In this document: positions 28,280-36,430 of the stretch, in pieces
Layout: the number at the start of each line of letters is the position of its first letter
Position numbering within the stretch: position 1 is the stretch's first letter
DNA from: Chitinophagales bacterium
Lineage (GTDB): Bacteria > Bacteroidota > Bacteroidia > Chitinophagales > JADIYW01
Length of the DNA: 64,000 nt
Direction of reading: 5' to 3'
NCBI GenBank assembly: GCA_020636545.1
Contig: JACJXS010000009.1
Coordinates: 62,001 to 126,000, forward strand
Program-made: the position numbers and the translations under genes
The notes under the pieces: model-generated
What the model was told of the DNA's origin: nothing
Seen by the model: the letters and a program-made list of their open reading frames with translations, nothing else
The model's database searches: none

Positions 28280-28924
28280 TTAATTGTTCAGAATAGCATT
28301 AGTCAGCTCTACAGATTTTTTCTTTGCCAATACTTCATCATCGCCAAAATTGACTGTAACGGTAAATGTAGCATCATTTGCGAGTACGTGTAGTGCATTC
28401 ATTGGGGTCTCCCAAAATGCCACTGTAGCCACATTATCGAGCTTTTGCATTTTACGAGTACGAGCATATTCAGAAATATACTTTGCTTCGGCTGTACCTA
28501 TTTCTTTGTTAAAATACTCCTGCTTTGACATATTGTCCACCTCCATTTGCAAACCCTCGTTCGTACCATAGTATTTTTCAAAATCATCTATGTTCATTTG
28601 CTTTATAAAACCAATGCTGATGCTATGGTATTCGTCAATCTCGTGATTGCCCACCCTTTTTTTATCTCCCGTAGTCCAACTAAACAAAGCAGTATATTGT
28701 CCGCTTCGATTAATGCTGTTCTCTACCGATATTTCTATTTTTTCTATCGGAACATTTACGGCTTTGGCAACCATTTCTTTGGTAAGGATTTGCTGTAGCC
28801 GATTCTGTTTAGAAATTATTTTTTCGGAACTAAAATCATCGGGGACACTCACGTTTTCAATATTACCACTGCAAGAAGCAAAGAAAATTAAAGCAAGAAC
28901 TAATATTAATAAGTTGTTCATCAT
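28280..28924 (-). CDS. lipoprotein, paralogue of the one at 26192
   Basis: A 214-residue lipoprotein with lipobox 'IFFASC' (modified Cys18). It shares the order of motifs listed for the lipoprotein at 26192-26974 and is shorter mainly in the middle. No named domain recognised. It lies 7 bases after the OmpA-family gene, so the two are almost certainly co-transcribed. Confidence 0.72.
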   Translation of the reverse strand: MMNNLLILVLALIFFASCSGNIENVSVPDDFSSEKIISKQNRLQQILTKEMVAKAVNVPIEKIEISVENSINRSGQYTALFSWTTGDKKRVGNHEIDEYHSISIGFIKQMNIDDFEKYYGTNEGLQMEVDNMSKQEYFNKEIGTAEAKYISEYARTRKMQKLDNVATVAFWETPMNALHVLANDATFTVTVNFGDDEVLAKKKSVELTNAILNN

Positions 28925-28931
28925 CTCTATT

Positions 28932-30227
28932 TTATTCCATAATAAATTCCACCCTTCTGTTCTGTGCTTTTCCTAATGCGGTATTGTTGGAGCTTACTGG
29001 CTGGTTTTCTCCTTTACCATCTGTAATTAATCTGGAAGCATCTATCCCAAATTCTTTTACCAAAGCATTTTTTACCGAAGCAGCACGGCTTTGTGATAAT
29101 TTGAGGTTGACATCATCTGCACCATCGCTGTCGGTGTGCCCTACAATCAGGAAGTTCCCTGAATTGGCTTTGATAGCATCTGCGGTTTGCTTCAAAGTAA
29201 CCCAGCTTTCAGGCTTGATGTGTGAAGAATTAACATCAAAATAAATGGTATTGGTTACGAATTTACCTTTTAATTTTACTTCACTAACAGCGTTGGATGT
29301 ACCATTTGCAATACGTACATTGGTGATGTACATCCTTGTTTCTTCTACAAAATAATTCTGCAAATTCATAGCAAGCATATATTTCATATCGCTGTTGAGC
29401 AAGTCAATATTGTCTAATAGCTTTTCATTATTTATATACACAGACACGCTATTTCCTTTACGTGCAATGCTAATGTGGGCATGCGTATTACCCAATTCAG
29501 GTTGCCAAGTTTTAAATCCAAAACCCATAGTATAGCCGATTACTTCATTATTTTTTTTCTTCTCATAAGAGATAGTTGCATTTTTTGGCGTTTCGGTAAT
29601 CGGGCTTATTGAAATAGTGCTTGAATTATCCAACGAAGGGTCTTCGAGGCGGTCTTTCTCCGATTGCTCTACAAAACTAATTTCCAAAGTACCGCAAGGC
29701 TGCTTGCCATTACGCACATAAGCATCCATTTCTATGGTAACATCTTCGGGTAGTACACCTACATTTATCGGGGCAAATCTCGTACCCCCCATTTCAAGCC
29801 AGTTGCTTTCCTGATTAGCAGAAATACTTAATTGATTTTCATCGTAGGCTTTCCAGCGAGCCTTAGAACCATCGCTGAAATTATCAAAGAAGATAACATT
29901 TTTACCAGGAATAAAATCAAAGTTTTTATACTTCGAGAAGTCAGTATTTCCGTTTTGAGTAGTATTTTGATTAGTGTCAGAATTATTGGTATTATCTGTT
30001 TGAGAATGATCATTGCTGTTATCTTTCTGTTTTTTATCCTTTTTCTTGAAGATATTGCTAATACCATCTTCTATTTTATCCAAACCTTTATCAATTGCTT
30101 CGTCAACTTTTCGATTTGTTCTGTCTTCTACTTTTTGTTTAGTAGTTTCTTTGGGATTGATGATCTGTGCGTTTGCAGAAAACCCAATGGCTAACGCAAG
30201 TCCTATGAGTATTATTTTTGTTTTCAT
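28932..30227 (-). CDS. OmpA-family outer-membrane/peptidoglycan-binding protein
   Basis: A 431-residue protein. A signal peptide (1-20, ending SANAQ) is followed by a charged helical segment with many Lys/Asp, then an Asn/Thr/Gln/Asp-rich linker (about 68-96). Residues ~105-310 form a jelly-roll-like domain reminiscent of LamG/concanavalin folds. The C-terminal OmpA domain (about 320-431) has 'IYFDVNSSHIKPES', 'IVGHTDSDG' and 'LSQSRAASV', with the conserved Asp and Arg that hold diaminopimelate. It probably anchors an outer-membrane assembly to peptidoglycan. It is the only gene in the block with a clear general role. Confidence 0.88.
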   Translation of the reverse strand: MKTKIILIGLALAIGFSANAQIINPKETTKQKVEDRTNRKVDEAIDKGLDKIEDGISNIFKKKDKKQKDNSNDHSQTDNTNNSDTNQNTTQNGNTDFSKYKNFDFIPGKNVIFFDNFSDGSKARWKAYDENQLSISANQESNWLEMGGTRFAPINVGVLPEDVTIEMDAYVRNGKQPCGTLEISFVEQSEKDRLEDPSLDNSSTISISPITETPKNATISYEKKKNNEVIGYTMGFGFKTWQPELGNTHAHISIARKGNSVSVYINNEKLLDNIDLLNSDMKYMLAMNLQNYFVEETRMYITNVRIANGTSNAVSEVKLKGKFVTNTIYFDVNSSHIKPESWVTLKQTADAIKANSGNFLIVGHTDSDGADDVNLKLSQSRAASVKNALVKEFGIDASRLITDGKGENQPVSSNNTALGKAQNRRVEFIME

Positions 30228-30254
30228 ACTTTTTTATTTAAACCTGATATTTTG

Positions 30255-31346
30255 TTATTTAACTTTAATGCAAGTGGCAACAGCATCTTCTGTACCATTA
30301 CTTAGCTTAGTGGTTTCTATGTTGCCATCCTTTATTTTCCACATTACCGCTCTCTGTTTAGTGCTGGACTTTTCATATCCACAAGCATATATGGTATTGC
30401 CTTTTACCACTACGGAATATGCTATGCTTTTGGTTGAGGACAAAATCAAAGGGCTGCCGTCTATCCACAGTACGGCTTTTTCACTGTCATTGTCTGCTGT
30501 GTAAGAATAACCTACAACATACACTTTGTTTCCTCCAATAGCTACGGAATTTGATGATGCACCAATTTGCCCCGCTGGAAGTAACAGTGTTTGTTGTATG
30601 CCGTTTTTCCAAATCAATGCCAAAAGTGGGTCGTTTACTCCAGCTTTACCGCTACCAGCTATGTAGGTATCGTATCCTGCTTGTGCTATTGAATTTGCGG
30701 TATAGCTAAAACCTTCGTTCAATTTAGTGAGTACACCGTTTTTCCAAAAAGCGGCAGCATATTGTGAGCCAGTAACTACGTAACCAACGGCTAAAACATC
30801 TGTATTAGTAACGAGTAAGTCAGAAACTGAGCCGATACCTCCGGGTAATTGTTCTCTGTTGCCGTTTTTCCAGATACTTGGGTAGGATTGCGGAGTGGTA
30901 TAATCGCCTGCGAAATAGAGGTCGTCTCCATGCTTGTCCACTGCTTTAGGATATATGTTGTAATCGTTTTGTAGAAGAAGCGTGTTTTCATTATTTTTCC
31001 ACAAATAAATATGTGCAGAAGGGAAATAGGCTGATAGTTTTTTGTGGCTCAGTTTCCAAACGGCATACACATTATCGTTTTCGATATCAAAATCGTAAAT
31101 AATTCCACCATATCGCACATATCCAGAAGGTAAAACACCTGTTTTGTACACCTGAATCGGTTTTCCATTTTTCCATACGACTTCGCCCATATTGGCAATT
31201 TCATTGGAATAACCGCTGATGTAAATTGTAACAGGGGTTTCTTCTTCAATCGGGTCTTTTATTCTTTCATAATCTTTGGAGCAAGATGAAAAAGTAAGCA
31301 ACAGCACAAGTGCATAGCTGATATTTCTTAATAAGTTTGCTTTCAT
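30255..31346 (-). CDS. lipoprotein with WKNG repeats (beta-propeller-like)
   Basis: A 363-residue lipoprotein, start placed at the ATG at 31346 (MKANLLRN). An upstream ATG at 31430 would put 28 unlikely residues before the signal sequence. The lipobox is 'LTFSSC'. The mature protein contains repeated units with a W-K-N-G/N signature (VVWKNG, YLWKNN, SIWKNG, AFWKNG, LIWKNG, VLWIDG, VMWKIK) spaced about 45-55 residues, as expected for blades of a seven-bladed propeller. No enzyme motif is seen. It is the first gene of the island operon, about 150 bases from the right-hand direct repeat. Confidence 0.75.
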   Translation of the reverse strand: MKANLLRNISYALVLLLTFSSCSKDYERIKDPIEEETPVTIYISGYSNEIANMGEVVWKNGKPIQVYKTGVLPSGYVRYGGIIYDFDIENDNVYAVWKLSHKKLSAYFPSAHIYLWKNNENTLLLQNDYNIYPKAVDKHGDDLYFAGDYTTPQSYPSIWKNGNREQLPGGIGSVSDLLVTNTDVLAVGYVVTGSQYAAAFWKNGVLTKLNEGFSYTANSIAQAGYDTYIAGSGKAGVNDPLLALIWKNGIQQTLLLPAGQIGASSNSVAIGGNKVYVVGYSYTADNDSEKAVLWIDGSPLILSSTKSIAYSVVVKGNTIYACGYEKSSTKQRAVMWKIKDGNIETTKLSNGTEDAVATCIKVK

Positions 31347-31492
31347 TTTCTTATTGTTATAAGTTGATGAAGCAAAATTGGGTAGAAAATACGTAGCCTT
31401 TATCGGGGAAAATATGGGATTTAATAGCAAGGGTTTCCCCTGATAGCAAAGACTCAGTATTGATTCATTAAGTACTCATGATGAACCTAATA

Positions 31493-31518
31493 TCTTGCCC
31501 TGAAAATAGGCTTATACA
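31493..31518 (+). repeat. 26-bp direct repeat, right boundary of candidate island
   Basis: Partner of 22617-22642, 24 of 26 bases identical. It lies between the first gene of the island operon and the higBA control region. Confidence 0.8.
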
Positions 31519-31557
31519 TTAATAACTTAAAAATATATGAAAAAAGTCATGATAAAC

Positions 31558-31590
31558 TTTCCCAAATTGGGAAATGATTTTTTATTTTTG
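31558..31590 (+). promoter_or_regulatory. higBA operator palindrome and -7 promoter box
   Basis: TTTCCCAA-A-TTGGGAAA (31558-31574) is a perfect 8-bp-arm palindrome with a one-base centre. Nine bases on is TATTTTTG (31583-31590), an exact TAnnTTTG match. An operator lying over the promoter is what an autoregulating HigA antitoxin needs. The higB start follows 15 bases later. Confidence 0.7.
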
Positions 31591-31605
31591 TCTAAAGAAA
31601 ATTAA

Positions 31606-31899
31606 TTGAGAGTTATAGCAAAAAGAATATTAAGAGACTTTTGGGAAAAACATTCTGATTGTGTACAACAACTTAAATCATTGTATCAAGAAGCGAACAA
31701 AGAAGCTTGGCAGAATTAGAATGAATTAAAAAATGAATTTCTAAGTGCAAGTATTTTAGATGAAAATAAAGTTTGCTTTAACATAAAGGGAAATAATTAT
31801 CGATTTATCGTGAAAATTAATTTTAATTCCCAAATGATGTGGATTCGATTTATCGGAACTCATGCAGAATATGACAAAATAGATGTAAATAAAATTTAA
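31606..31899 (+). pseudogene. higB: higB-like toxin (HigB_toxin family), nonsense-interrupted
   Basis: Reading from the TTG at 31606 gives a 97-codon HigB mRNA-interferase homologue (LRVIAKRILRDFWEKH ... FNIKGNNYRFIVKI ... WIRFIGTHAEYDKI). An in-frame TAG at 31717-31719 falls after 'EAWQN', about one third of the way in, between the normal tryptophan region and the 'NELKN' helix. The reading frame is otherwise intact to the natural TAA at 31897-31899. The start may itself be decayed (TTG rather than ATG). The catalytic part lies after the stop, so no active toxin is expected unless the stop is read through. Confidence 0.85.
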
Positions 31900-31902
31900 A
31901 AG

Positions 31903-32259
31903 ATGAAATTAAAACCCATTAAAACAGAGCAAGATTATTTTAAAGCTTTAGAAAGACTTGAATTGATTTTTGATGCCAAGTCAGGAACTAATGAAGGCGA
32001 TGAATTGGAAATTCTGGGAATATTACTCTAAAATTATGAAAATGAACACTTTCCTATTGAATTACCTGATCCAATTGAAGCAATTAAGTTCAGAATGGAG
32101 CAGTTAAATTATTCTCAAAATGATTTAGCCGAAGTAATTGGATTAAAAAGCAGAGCTAGTGAAATTTTGAACAAAAAGAGAAAATTATCTTTGGAAATGA
32201 TTCGTAAACTCACAGAAAAATTACACATTCCATCAGAAGTATTAATCCAAGCCTATTAA
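31903..32259 (+). pseudogene. higA: higA-like antitoxin, nonsense-interrupted
   Basis: It starts 3 bases after the higB stop (ATG 31903). The N-terminal part matches Bacteroidota HigA antitoxins ('IFDAKSGTNEGDELEIL'), then an in-frame TAA at 32029-32031 stands where the family has a charged residue. After it the frame continues through the helix-turn-helix ('YSQNDLAEVIGLKSRASEILNK' region, quoted by its ends only) to TAA at 32257-32259. The DNA-binding part is thus cut off from the N-terminus. Together with higB this is a decayed type II toxin-antitoxin pair. Confidence 0.85.
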
Positions 32260-32274
32260 GATTTCTGTCTATCC

Positions 32275-32727
32275 TCAACCGTATTTTTTGATTATTGCAT
32301 CACAAGCTTTATCCAACATATTAAAAACCGCCTCAAAGCCATTATCATTAAAATAGGGGTCTGGAACACTTTCAGTTGGAAAATTATCTATTTCATTCAA
32401 AATTAGTCTGATTTTTCCTTCTTCATTAGCATCTACAGCCCATGCTTTTAAATCTCTTAAATTCATTGTATCCATAGCATAAATAATATCATAATAACTA
32501 TAATCATTACTATTTACACTTCTAGCACTTTGGTCAGTAATATCAATTCCGTGATTTTTTGCGACTTCGATAGACCGTTTATCTGGTTGGCTACCGACAT
32601 GCCATCTTCCTGTTCCTGCACTATCTATTTCCCAATTTAATCCTTTCTTTTTACATTTATCTTTTAAAATACCTTCTGCTAAAGGAGAACGACAAATATT
32701 GCCCAAACAAACCATCAGAATTTTCAT
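32275..32727 (-). CDS. low-molecular-weight protein-tyrosine phosphatase
   Basis: A 150-residue LMW-PTP. The catalytic P-loop C7-LGNIC-R13-S gives the CX5R signature at the N-terminus, and the general acid is in 'VPDPYFND' near residue 120. It is cytoplasmic. Family members act on bacterial tyrosine kinases, arsenate or small phosphoesters; nothing here picks one. It ends 15 bases from the higA relic on the opposite strand and starts 3 bases after the dihydroorotase-like gene's stop, so it is probably in an operon with that gene and the BatA-like gene. Confidence 0.92.
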   Translation of the reverse strand: MKILMVCLGNICRSPLAEGILKDKCKKKGLNWEIDSAGTGRWHVGSQPDKRSIEVAKNHGIDITDQSARSVNSNDYSYYDIIYAMDTMNLRDLKAWAVDANEEGKIRLILNEIDNFPTESVPDPYFNDNGFEAVFNMLDKACDAIIKKYG

Positions 32728-32730
32728 AGC

Positions 32731-33993
32731 TTATTGTATTTGAGTTAAAACACCTTTATTAAAAATAGCCTTTACTTTTCCTTTTAATGCCTTTCCAATA
32801 TAAGGTGAGTTTTTAGATTTTGATTGGATATTTTGCTCTTCAAAATTCCATTCTTCTGAAGGATTAAATATGGTAAATTCTCCAATTTTATCGTTTTCTA
32901 TCGTTAATTGACGATTTATAATTTTTCTAGGTGAATAGGATAAAGTATCTATTAATATTTCTAAAGGAATATCTGTGTATTTCAGCAATAAGCCCAAAGC
33001 AGTTTCCATTCCAATCATACCGTAATCAGCATATTCAAATTCTAAATTTTTAACTTCTGAATCTAAGGGTGTATGTTGCGTTGATATTACATCTATAGTT
33101 TTATTTTTTACCGCTTCAATTAATGCCAATCGTGTTTTGTCATTCTTCAAGGGTGGAAAAACTTTAAAATTAGAATTATAAGTTGCTACACTTTCTTCAG
33201 TAGAAATCAAATGATGCACAAAACAAGAAGCTGTAATATTCAACCCATCTTTTTTAGCTTGAGCAATTAGTTTTATGGAGTCTTCAGAAGAAATTCCTGT
33301 CAAGTGGAGTTTCCCACCTGCATATTTTAATATTTCGATACTTTGATATACCGCAAGATATTCTGAGATTTCAGGAATACCTCTAAAACCTAATTTCACA
33401 GAAACAATACTTTCATTCACTTGTCCATCATGCACTAAATTTTTATCAAATGGCAAAGCAAAAACAACACCACCAAATTGTTGGGTATATTGTAAAGCTC
33501 GCAATAATACCCCATTATCTTTAATGTTATGTGGAATATCTGTAAAACCAATTGCACCTGCTTTATTCAAATCCATCATTTCTGTGGGAGATTTTCCATT
33601 AAAATCTTTGGTTAAAGCAGCAAAAGGTAATATATGAATTGCTGTCGATTTTGCTCTATTCAATATAAATTCAACATCTGATTTATTTTGCGTAATTGGG
33701 TGATTATTTGGCAAAGCACATATCGTGGTAAATCCTCCAAAAATAGCAGATTTTGCAACGCTTTCCACATCATCACGATATTCAAATCCTGGTTCGCCAA
33801 TTTGAGTAATCAAATCACAAAAACCAACTGAAAGATAACAACCTTCAAAATTATGGATTTCAAAATCATTTGTCTTTTCAATTTTACTTTGGATATTTTT
33901 AATAATACCATTTTCAAGCAAAATGTCCACTTTTTGTTGGTGATAAGGACTTCCTTCATCTAAAATTGTAACTTGTAGAATAAGTATTTTCAC
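32731..33993 (-). CDS. dihydroorotase-like protein lacking the metal ligands
   Basis: A 420-residue amidohydrolase-fold homologue of type I dihydroorotase with the expected length and flanking motifs (EPGFEYRDD, 'CALPNNHPIT', LGFRGIPEISE). All the zinc ligands I can align are replaced. The H-x-H after the first strand is I62-T-Q64, the H in the HxED segment is a Leu ('FALPFDK'), the lid-strand histidine is Gly ('LHLTGIS'), and the catalytic TDHAPH reads 'TQHTPL'. It is therefore probably a non-catalytic PyrC' type protein, such as those that partner aspartate carbamoyltransferase in some bacteria, or a Bacteroidota-specific paralogue. A real dihydroorotase should exist elsewhere in the genome. 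Confidence 0.85.
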   Translation of the reverse strand: MKILILQVTILDEGSPYHQQKVDILLENGIIKNIQSKIEKTNDFEIHNFEGCYLSVGFCDLITQIGEPGFEYRDDVESVAKSAIFGGFTTICALPNNHPITQNKSDVEFILNRAKSTAIHILPFAALTKDFNGKSPTEMMDLNKAGAIGFTDIPHNIKDNGVLLRALQYTQQFGGVVFALPFDKNLVHDGQVNESIVSVKLGFRGIPEISEYLAVYQSIEILKYAGGKLHLTGISSEDSIKLIAQAKKDGLNITASCFVHHLISTEESVATYNSNFKVFPPLKNDKTRLALIEAVKNKTIDVISTQHTPLDSEVKNLEFEYADYGMIGMETALGLLLKYTDIPLEILIDTLSYSPRKIINRQLTIENDKIGEFTIFNPSEEWNFEEQNIQSKSKNSPYIGKALKGKVKAIFNKGVLTQIQ

Positions 33994-34000
33994 TGTATTA

Positions 34001-36022
34001 TTATTTTAAAAACCGAATTAATAATATTTCTATCAATAAACATAAAAGTGCTAAAACAATAAAAATTTTCCAAAGTACTGTTCCGTCTTTTATATGTTTT
34101 ACTTGTGCAAAAATATTGGAATTTTTTTGTTCTAAGATTTTAAAATTTGGAAAATCAAAACGACTTTCTAAATTTTCAATAGTGGCGAAATTCAAATCAG
34201 ACTCTTTTCTATTGAAATTGAATGCAATATTGCCCAAAATTGTATGATTTCCAATCTTTATTTTATAAAACCCATCTCTTTCCAAATTTTGTTTGACATT
34301 TAAAGATAAAGTATTTCCAAGCATTCTACTTTCTGGAATAAATTCTTGTGTTTGATTAGTTATGGATACTTGTTCTTGATGATTATTTTGTAATGCAGGA
34401 ATCTTAATCAAAATATCTTTTCCAATTGTATAAAAAAGTGGTGGGGCATAATTTTTTAGGATGGCCATATTATATACGATTGGTGCATAAACTGCTTTCG
34501 TCCCAATGTCTGAAAAACTAATATCTAAAGGTGTACTTTGTATATAAACAATACCATTGTCCACTATAAATTTAGAAAGTAAAGGCGTGTTTGTAGTGCT
34601 TGACATAATATCATAATGCATCGTTTGTGCATTAACATTTAAAGGATAAAATTTTTCAATCTTAGGCAAATCAATATTTTTGGGTATTTGAGCAAAAACA
34701 CCTTGATAAATTTTTTCATTCAAATTCAATTTTCGGACTTCTGATTTTTGTGTTTTAATTGCCGAAAAAGTTCCAATTCCTAAGGTATTGAAAAAGACAT
34801 TATAGCTTTCTAAATTGATATCTTTTGCTGGAATAACAAACAAAGCACCACCATTTTGAATATATATTTTTAAGCTGTTTATCAATCCAGAACTAATCTC
34901 CTTTATCTGATTTAAAACTATAAAATTATACGATGCTAATTTAGAATAATCTATTTGTCGAACATCATTTTTGGTATATGTAAAATAATTATCGGCTAAA
35001 AATATTGCAGATATATGTTTCGTACTTTCAACATCTTCAATACTCAAAATATGTTCATTTTGTTTAACCTCAAAACTCGCATAAAAAGCATCATCATAAG
35101 TAATTGGATAGTCATTAAAAACAACTTCTATATTTTGAACACCGCTTTTTTGAATTGAAAAAGTAAATGAATCTACAGAATAGGAATTAGCTGCGATATT
35201 TATATCTTTTACCGATTTTACTTGTTCGTTGATTTTTAAGGTTACAGACTTATTGGTAACCGTTTTTTCTCCAGAGTTTTTAAACCTTATAAATAATTTA
35301 TTATTCGTATTCAATTGCACAACAGGACTTCCCAACCAACAGGTATCAACAAATACATTATTCTCGCCTTTAGTTTGGATAGGTAATAAATAGGTCGTAA
35401 AATTTGTGTCAATTTTTAAATTATCAATAATATAAGTTTGAAAATCAGAAAATATAAATCTGTTTTTTGGATTAGAGCCCGCACTTTCCAACAAAGCATT
35501 TTGTTTTAAAAATACCTCTTCCAAACTTTTTTGTTGTTTACTTGATTTTATGTTATCTACCGCATTAATAAAATCTTGCTTGTTCATCCATCTTTGGTAA
35601 GAATTGTATAAATCATTTGTAATTAATGCAATTTTATCATTTGGATTGAGTGCATTTGCAACTTGTTTCGCTTGATTTTTTTCAATATCCAAAATTGTTT
35701 CTCCATCTTTTATCAATTGTGTTGAAGGCGAATTGTCTATATAAACCGCAGCATAAGTATTTGCAGGATTAAGCGTCTCTTTCTTACCAAAAAAGGGTTG
35801 AGCAAAAGCTAAAACCAAAAAAAAGATGGCAGCCAAACGTGCCAATAAAATCAACCGCTGTTTCAGTTGGTTGATATTGGATTTCTGTTCTTGAAGTTTT
35901 TTCAGAAAACGGATATCAGGAAAATATAACTTTTTGTATTTTCTAAAATAAAATAAATGGATAATAATAGGAATGCTGAGGGCGATTAATGCATATAGAA
36001 AAGTCGGAAATACAAAATGCAT
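34001..36022 (-). CDS. BatA-like double-membrane-domain protein
   Basis: A 673-residue protein, start set at the ATG at 36022 (MHFVFPTFLYAL), the typical BatA/aerotolerance-type beginning. An upstream ATG at 36118 would add 32 unconserved residues. Two N-terminal membrane helices (about 5-23 and 57-75) flank a basic loop with 'RKYKKLYFPDIRFLK'. A von Willebrand-like/CARDB-like periplasmic region with 'VYIDNSPST' (MIDAS-like) follows, and a last helix (about 650-670) ends the protein. It is probably anchored at both ends in the inner membrane. Known as 'BatA domain' proteins in Bacteroidota, with no settled function. Confidence 0.8.
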   Translation of the reverse strand: MHFVFPTFLYALIALSIPIIIHLFYFRKYKKLYFPDIRFLKKLQEQKSNINQLKQRLILLARLAAIFFLVLAFAQPFFGKKETLNPANTYAAVYIDNSPSTQLIKDGETILDIEKNQAKQVANALNPNDKIALITNDLYNSYQRWMNKQDFINAVDNIKSSKQQKSLEEVFLKQNALLESAGSNPKNRFIFSDFQTYIIDNLKIDTNFTTYLLPIQTKGENNVFVDTCWLGSPVVQLNTNNKLFIRFKNSGEKTVTNKSVTLKINEQVKSVKDINIAANSYSVDSFTFSIQKSGVQNIEVVFNDYPITYDDAFYASFEVKQNEHILSIEDVESTKHISAIFLADNYFTYTKNDVRQIDYSKLASYNFIVLNQIKEISSGLINSLKIYIQNGGALFVIPAKDINLESYNVFFNTLGIGTFSAIKTQKSEVRKLNLNEKIYQGVFAQIPKNIDLPKIEKFYPLNVNAQTMHYDIMSSTTNTPLLSKFIVDNGIVYIQSTPLDISFSDIGTKAVYAPIVYNMAILKNYAPPLFYTIGKDILIKIPALQNNHQEQVSITNQTQEFIPESRMLGNTLSLNVKQNLERDGFYKIKIGNHTILGNIAFNFNRKESDLNFATIENLESRFDFPNFKILEQKNSNIFAQVKHIKDGTVLWKIFIVLALLCLLIEILLIRFLK

Positions 36023-36150
36023 AGTGTAAAGATAATGTAATAATTTAGAAAAGACACTATTGTAGTTTTTCGCAAACAATTTACAAGGATTGGTTCGTGT
36101 TTTGCCGATTTTAAACAAAAGTTGTTTCTAATTTTATTACCACAAGACAA

Positions 36151-36181
36151 TTTGGAAATTTGAATCTATACTGTATCTTTG
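36151..36181 (+). promoter_or_regulatory. promoter of the metH riboswitch transcript
   Basis: TTTG (36151-36154), 19 bases, then TATCTTTG (36174-36181): a good match to the Bacteroidota -33/-7 promoter (TTTG ... TAnnTTTG), ending 24 bases before the riboswitch P1 stem. Confidence 0.7.
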
Positions 36182-36205
36182 TAGCATAGTTCTTTTTTTA
36201 ATTCA

Positions 36206-36340
36206 ACTTATTGCGAAAGACGGAGGGAATAGGCCCGCTGAAGTCTTGGCAACCTTTTAGAAAATTAATGGCTAGAAAATAAATAGCTTTCTAAAAACGG
36301 TGCCAAAACCTACCTCAATTTAGAGGATTAATGAGTAAGT
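36206..36340 (+). ncRNA. SAM-I (S-box) riboswitch
   Basis: The leader of the metH operon carries the S-box signatures: 'GGAGGGAATAGGCCCGCTGAAG' (given here in two parts: GACGGAGGGA and GGCCCGCTGAAG), 'TTGGCAACC' and 'GGTGCCAAAACCTACC'. The closing helix P1 is ACTTATT (36206-36212) with AGTAAGT (36334-36340), with one G-T pair. It should repress metH when S-adenosylmethionine is high. The ~90 bases to the ATG contain no clear terminator hairpin, so control may act on translation, as is common for AT-rich Bacteroidota leaders. Confidence 0.9.
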
Positions 36341-36430
36341 AATATTTTTACCTTATCCTTATTTCGTAATATTTTTTATTGAAAATGACTTTCATAGTTT
36401 AATTTATATCTATGATTTTAAAAGTTTATT

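Larger units (their letters stand above)
22617..31518. other. candidate acquired island: two-component system plus envelope operon
   Basis: All ten genes here lie on the minus strand and have visibly higher GC than the flanks. Hand counts of single 60-base lines give 47% (23581), 43% (27421), 43% (29701) and 37% (25501) against 25-30% in flanking core lines (33601, 56701). A 26-bp imperfect direct repeat brackets the block. No integrase, transposase or tRNA is visible at either end, so the mechanism of arrival is unknown. Confidence 0.6.

Noticed and set aside
31717..32031. Stop-codon reassignment as the reason for the internal stops in higB and higA
   Set aside because: TAA and TAG end normal genes throughout the window, so recoding is not credible; the stops are mutations or sequencing errors.
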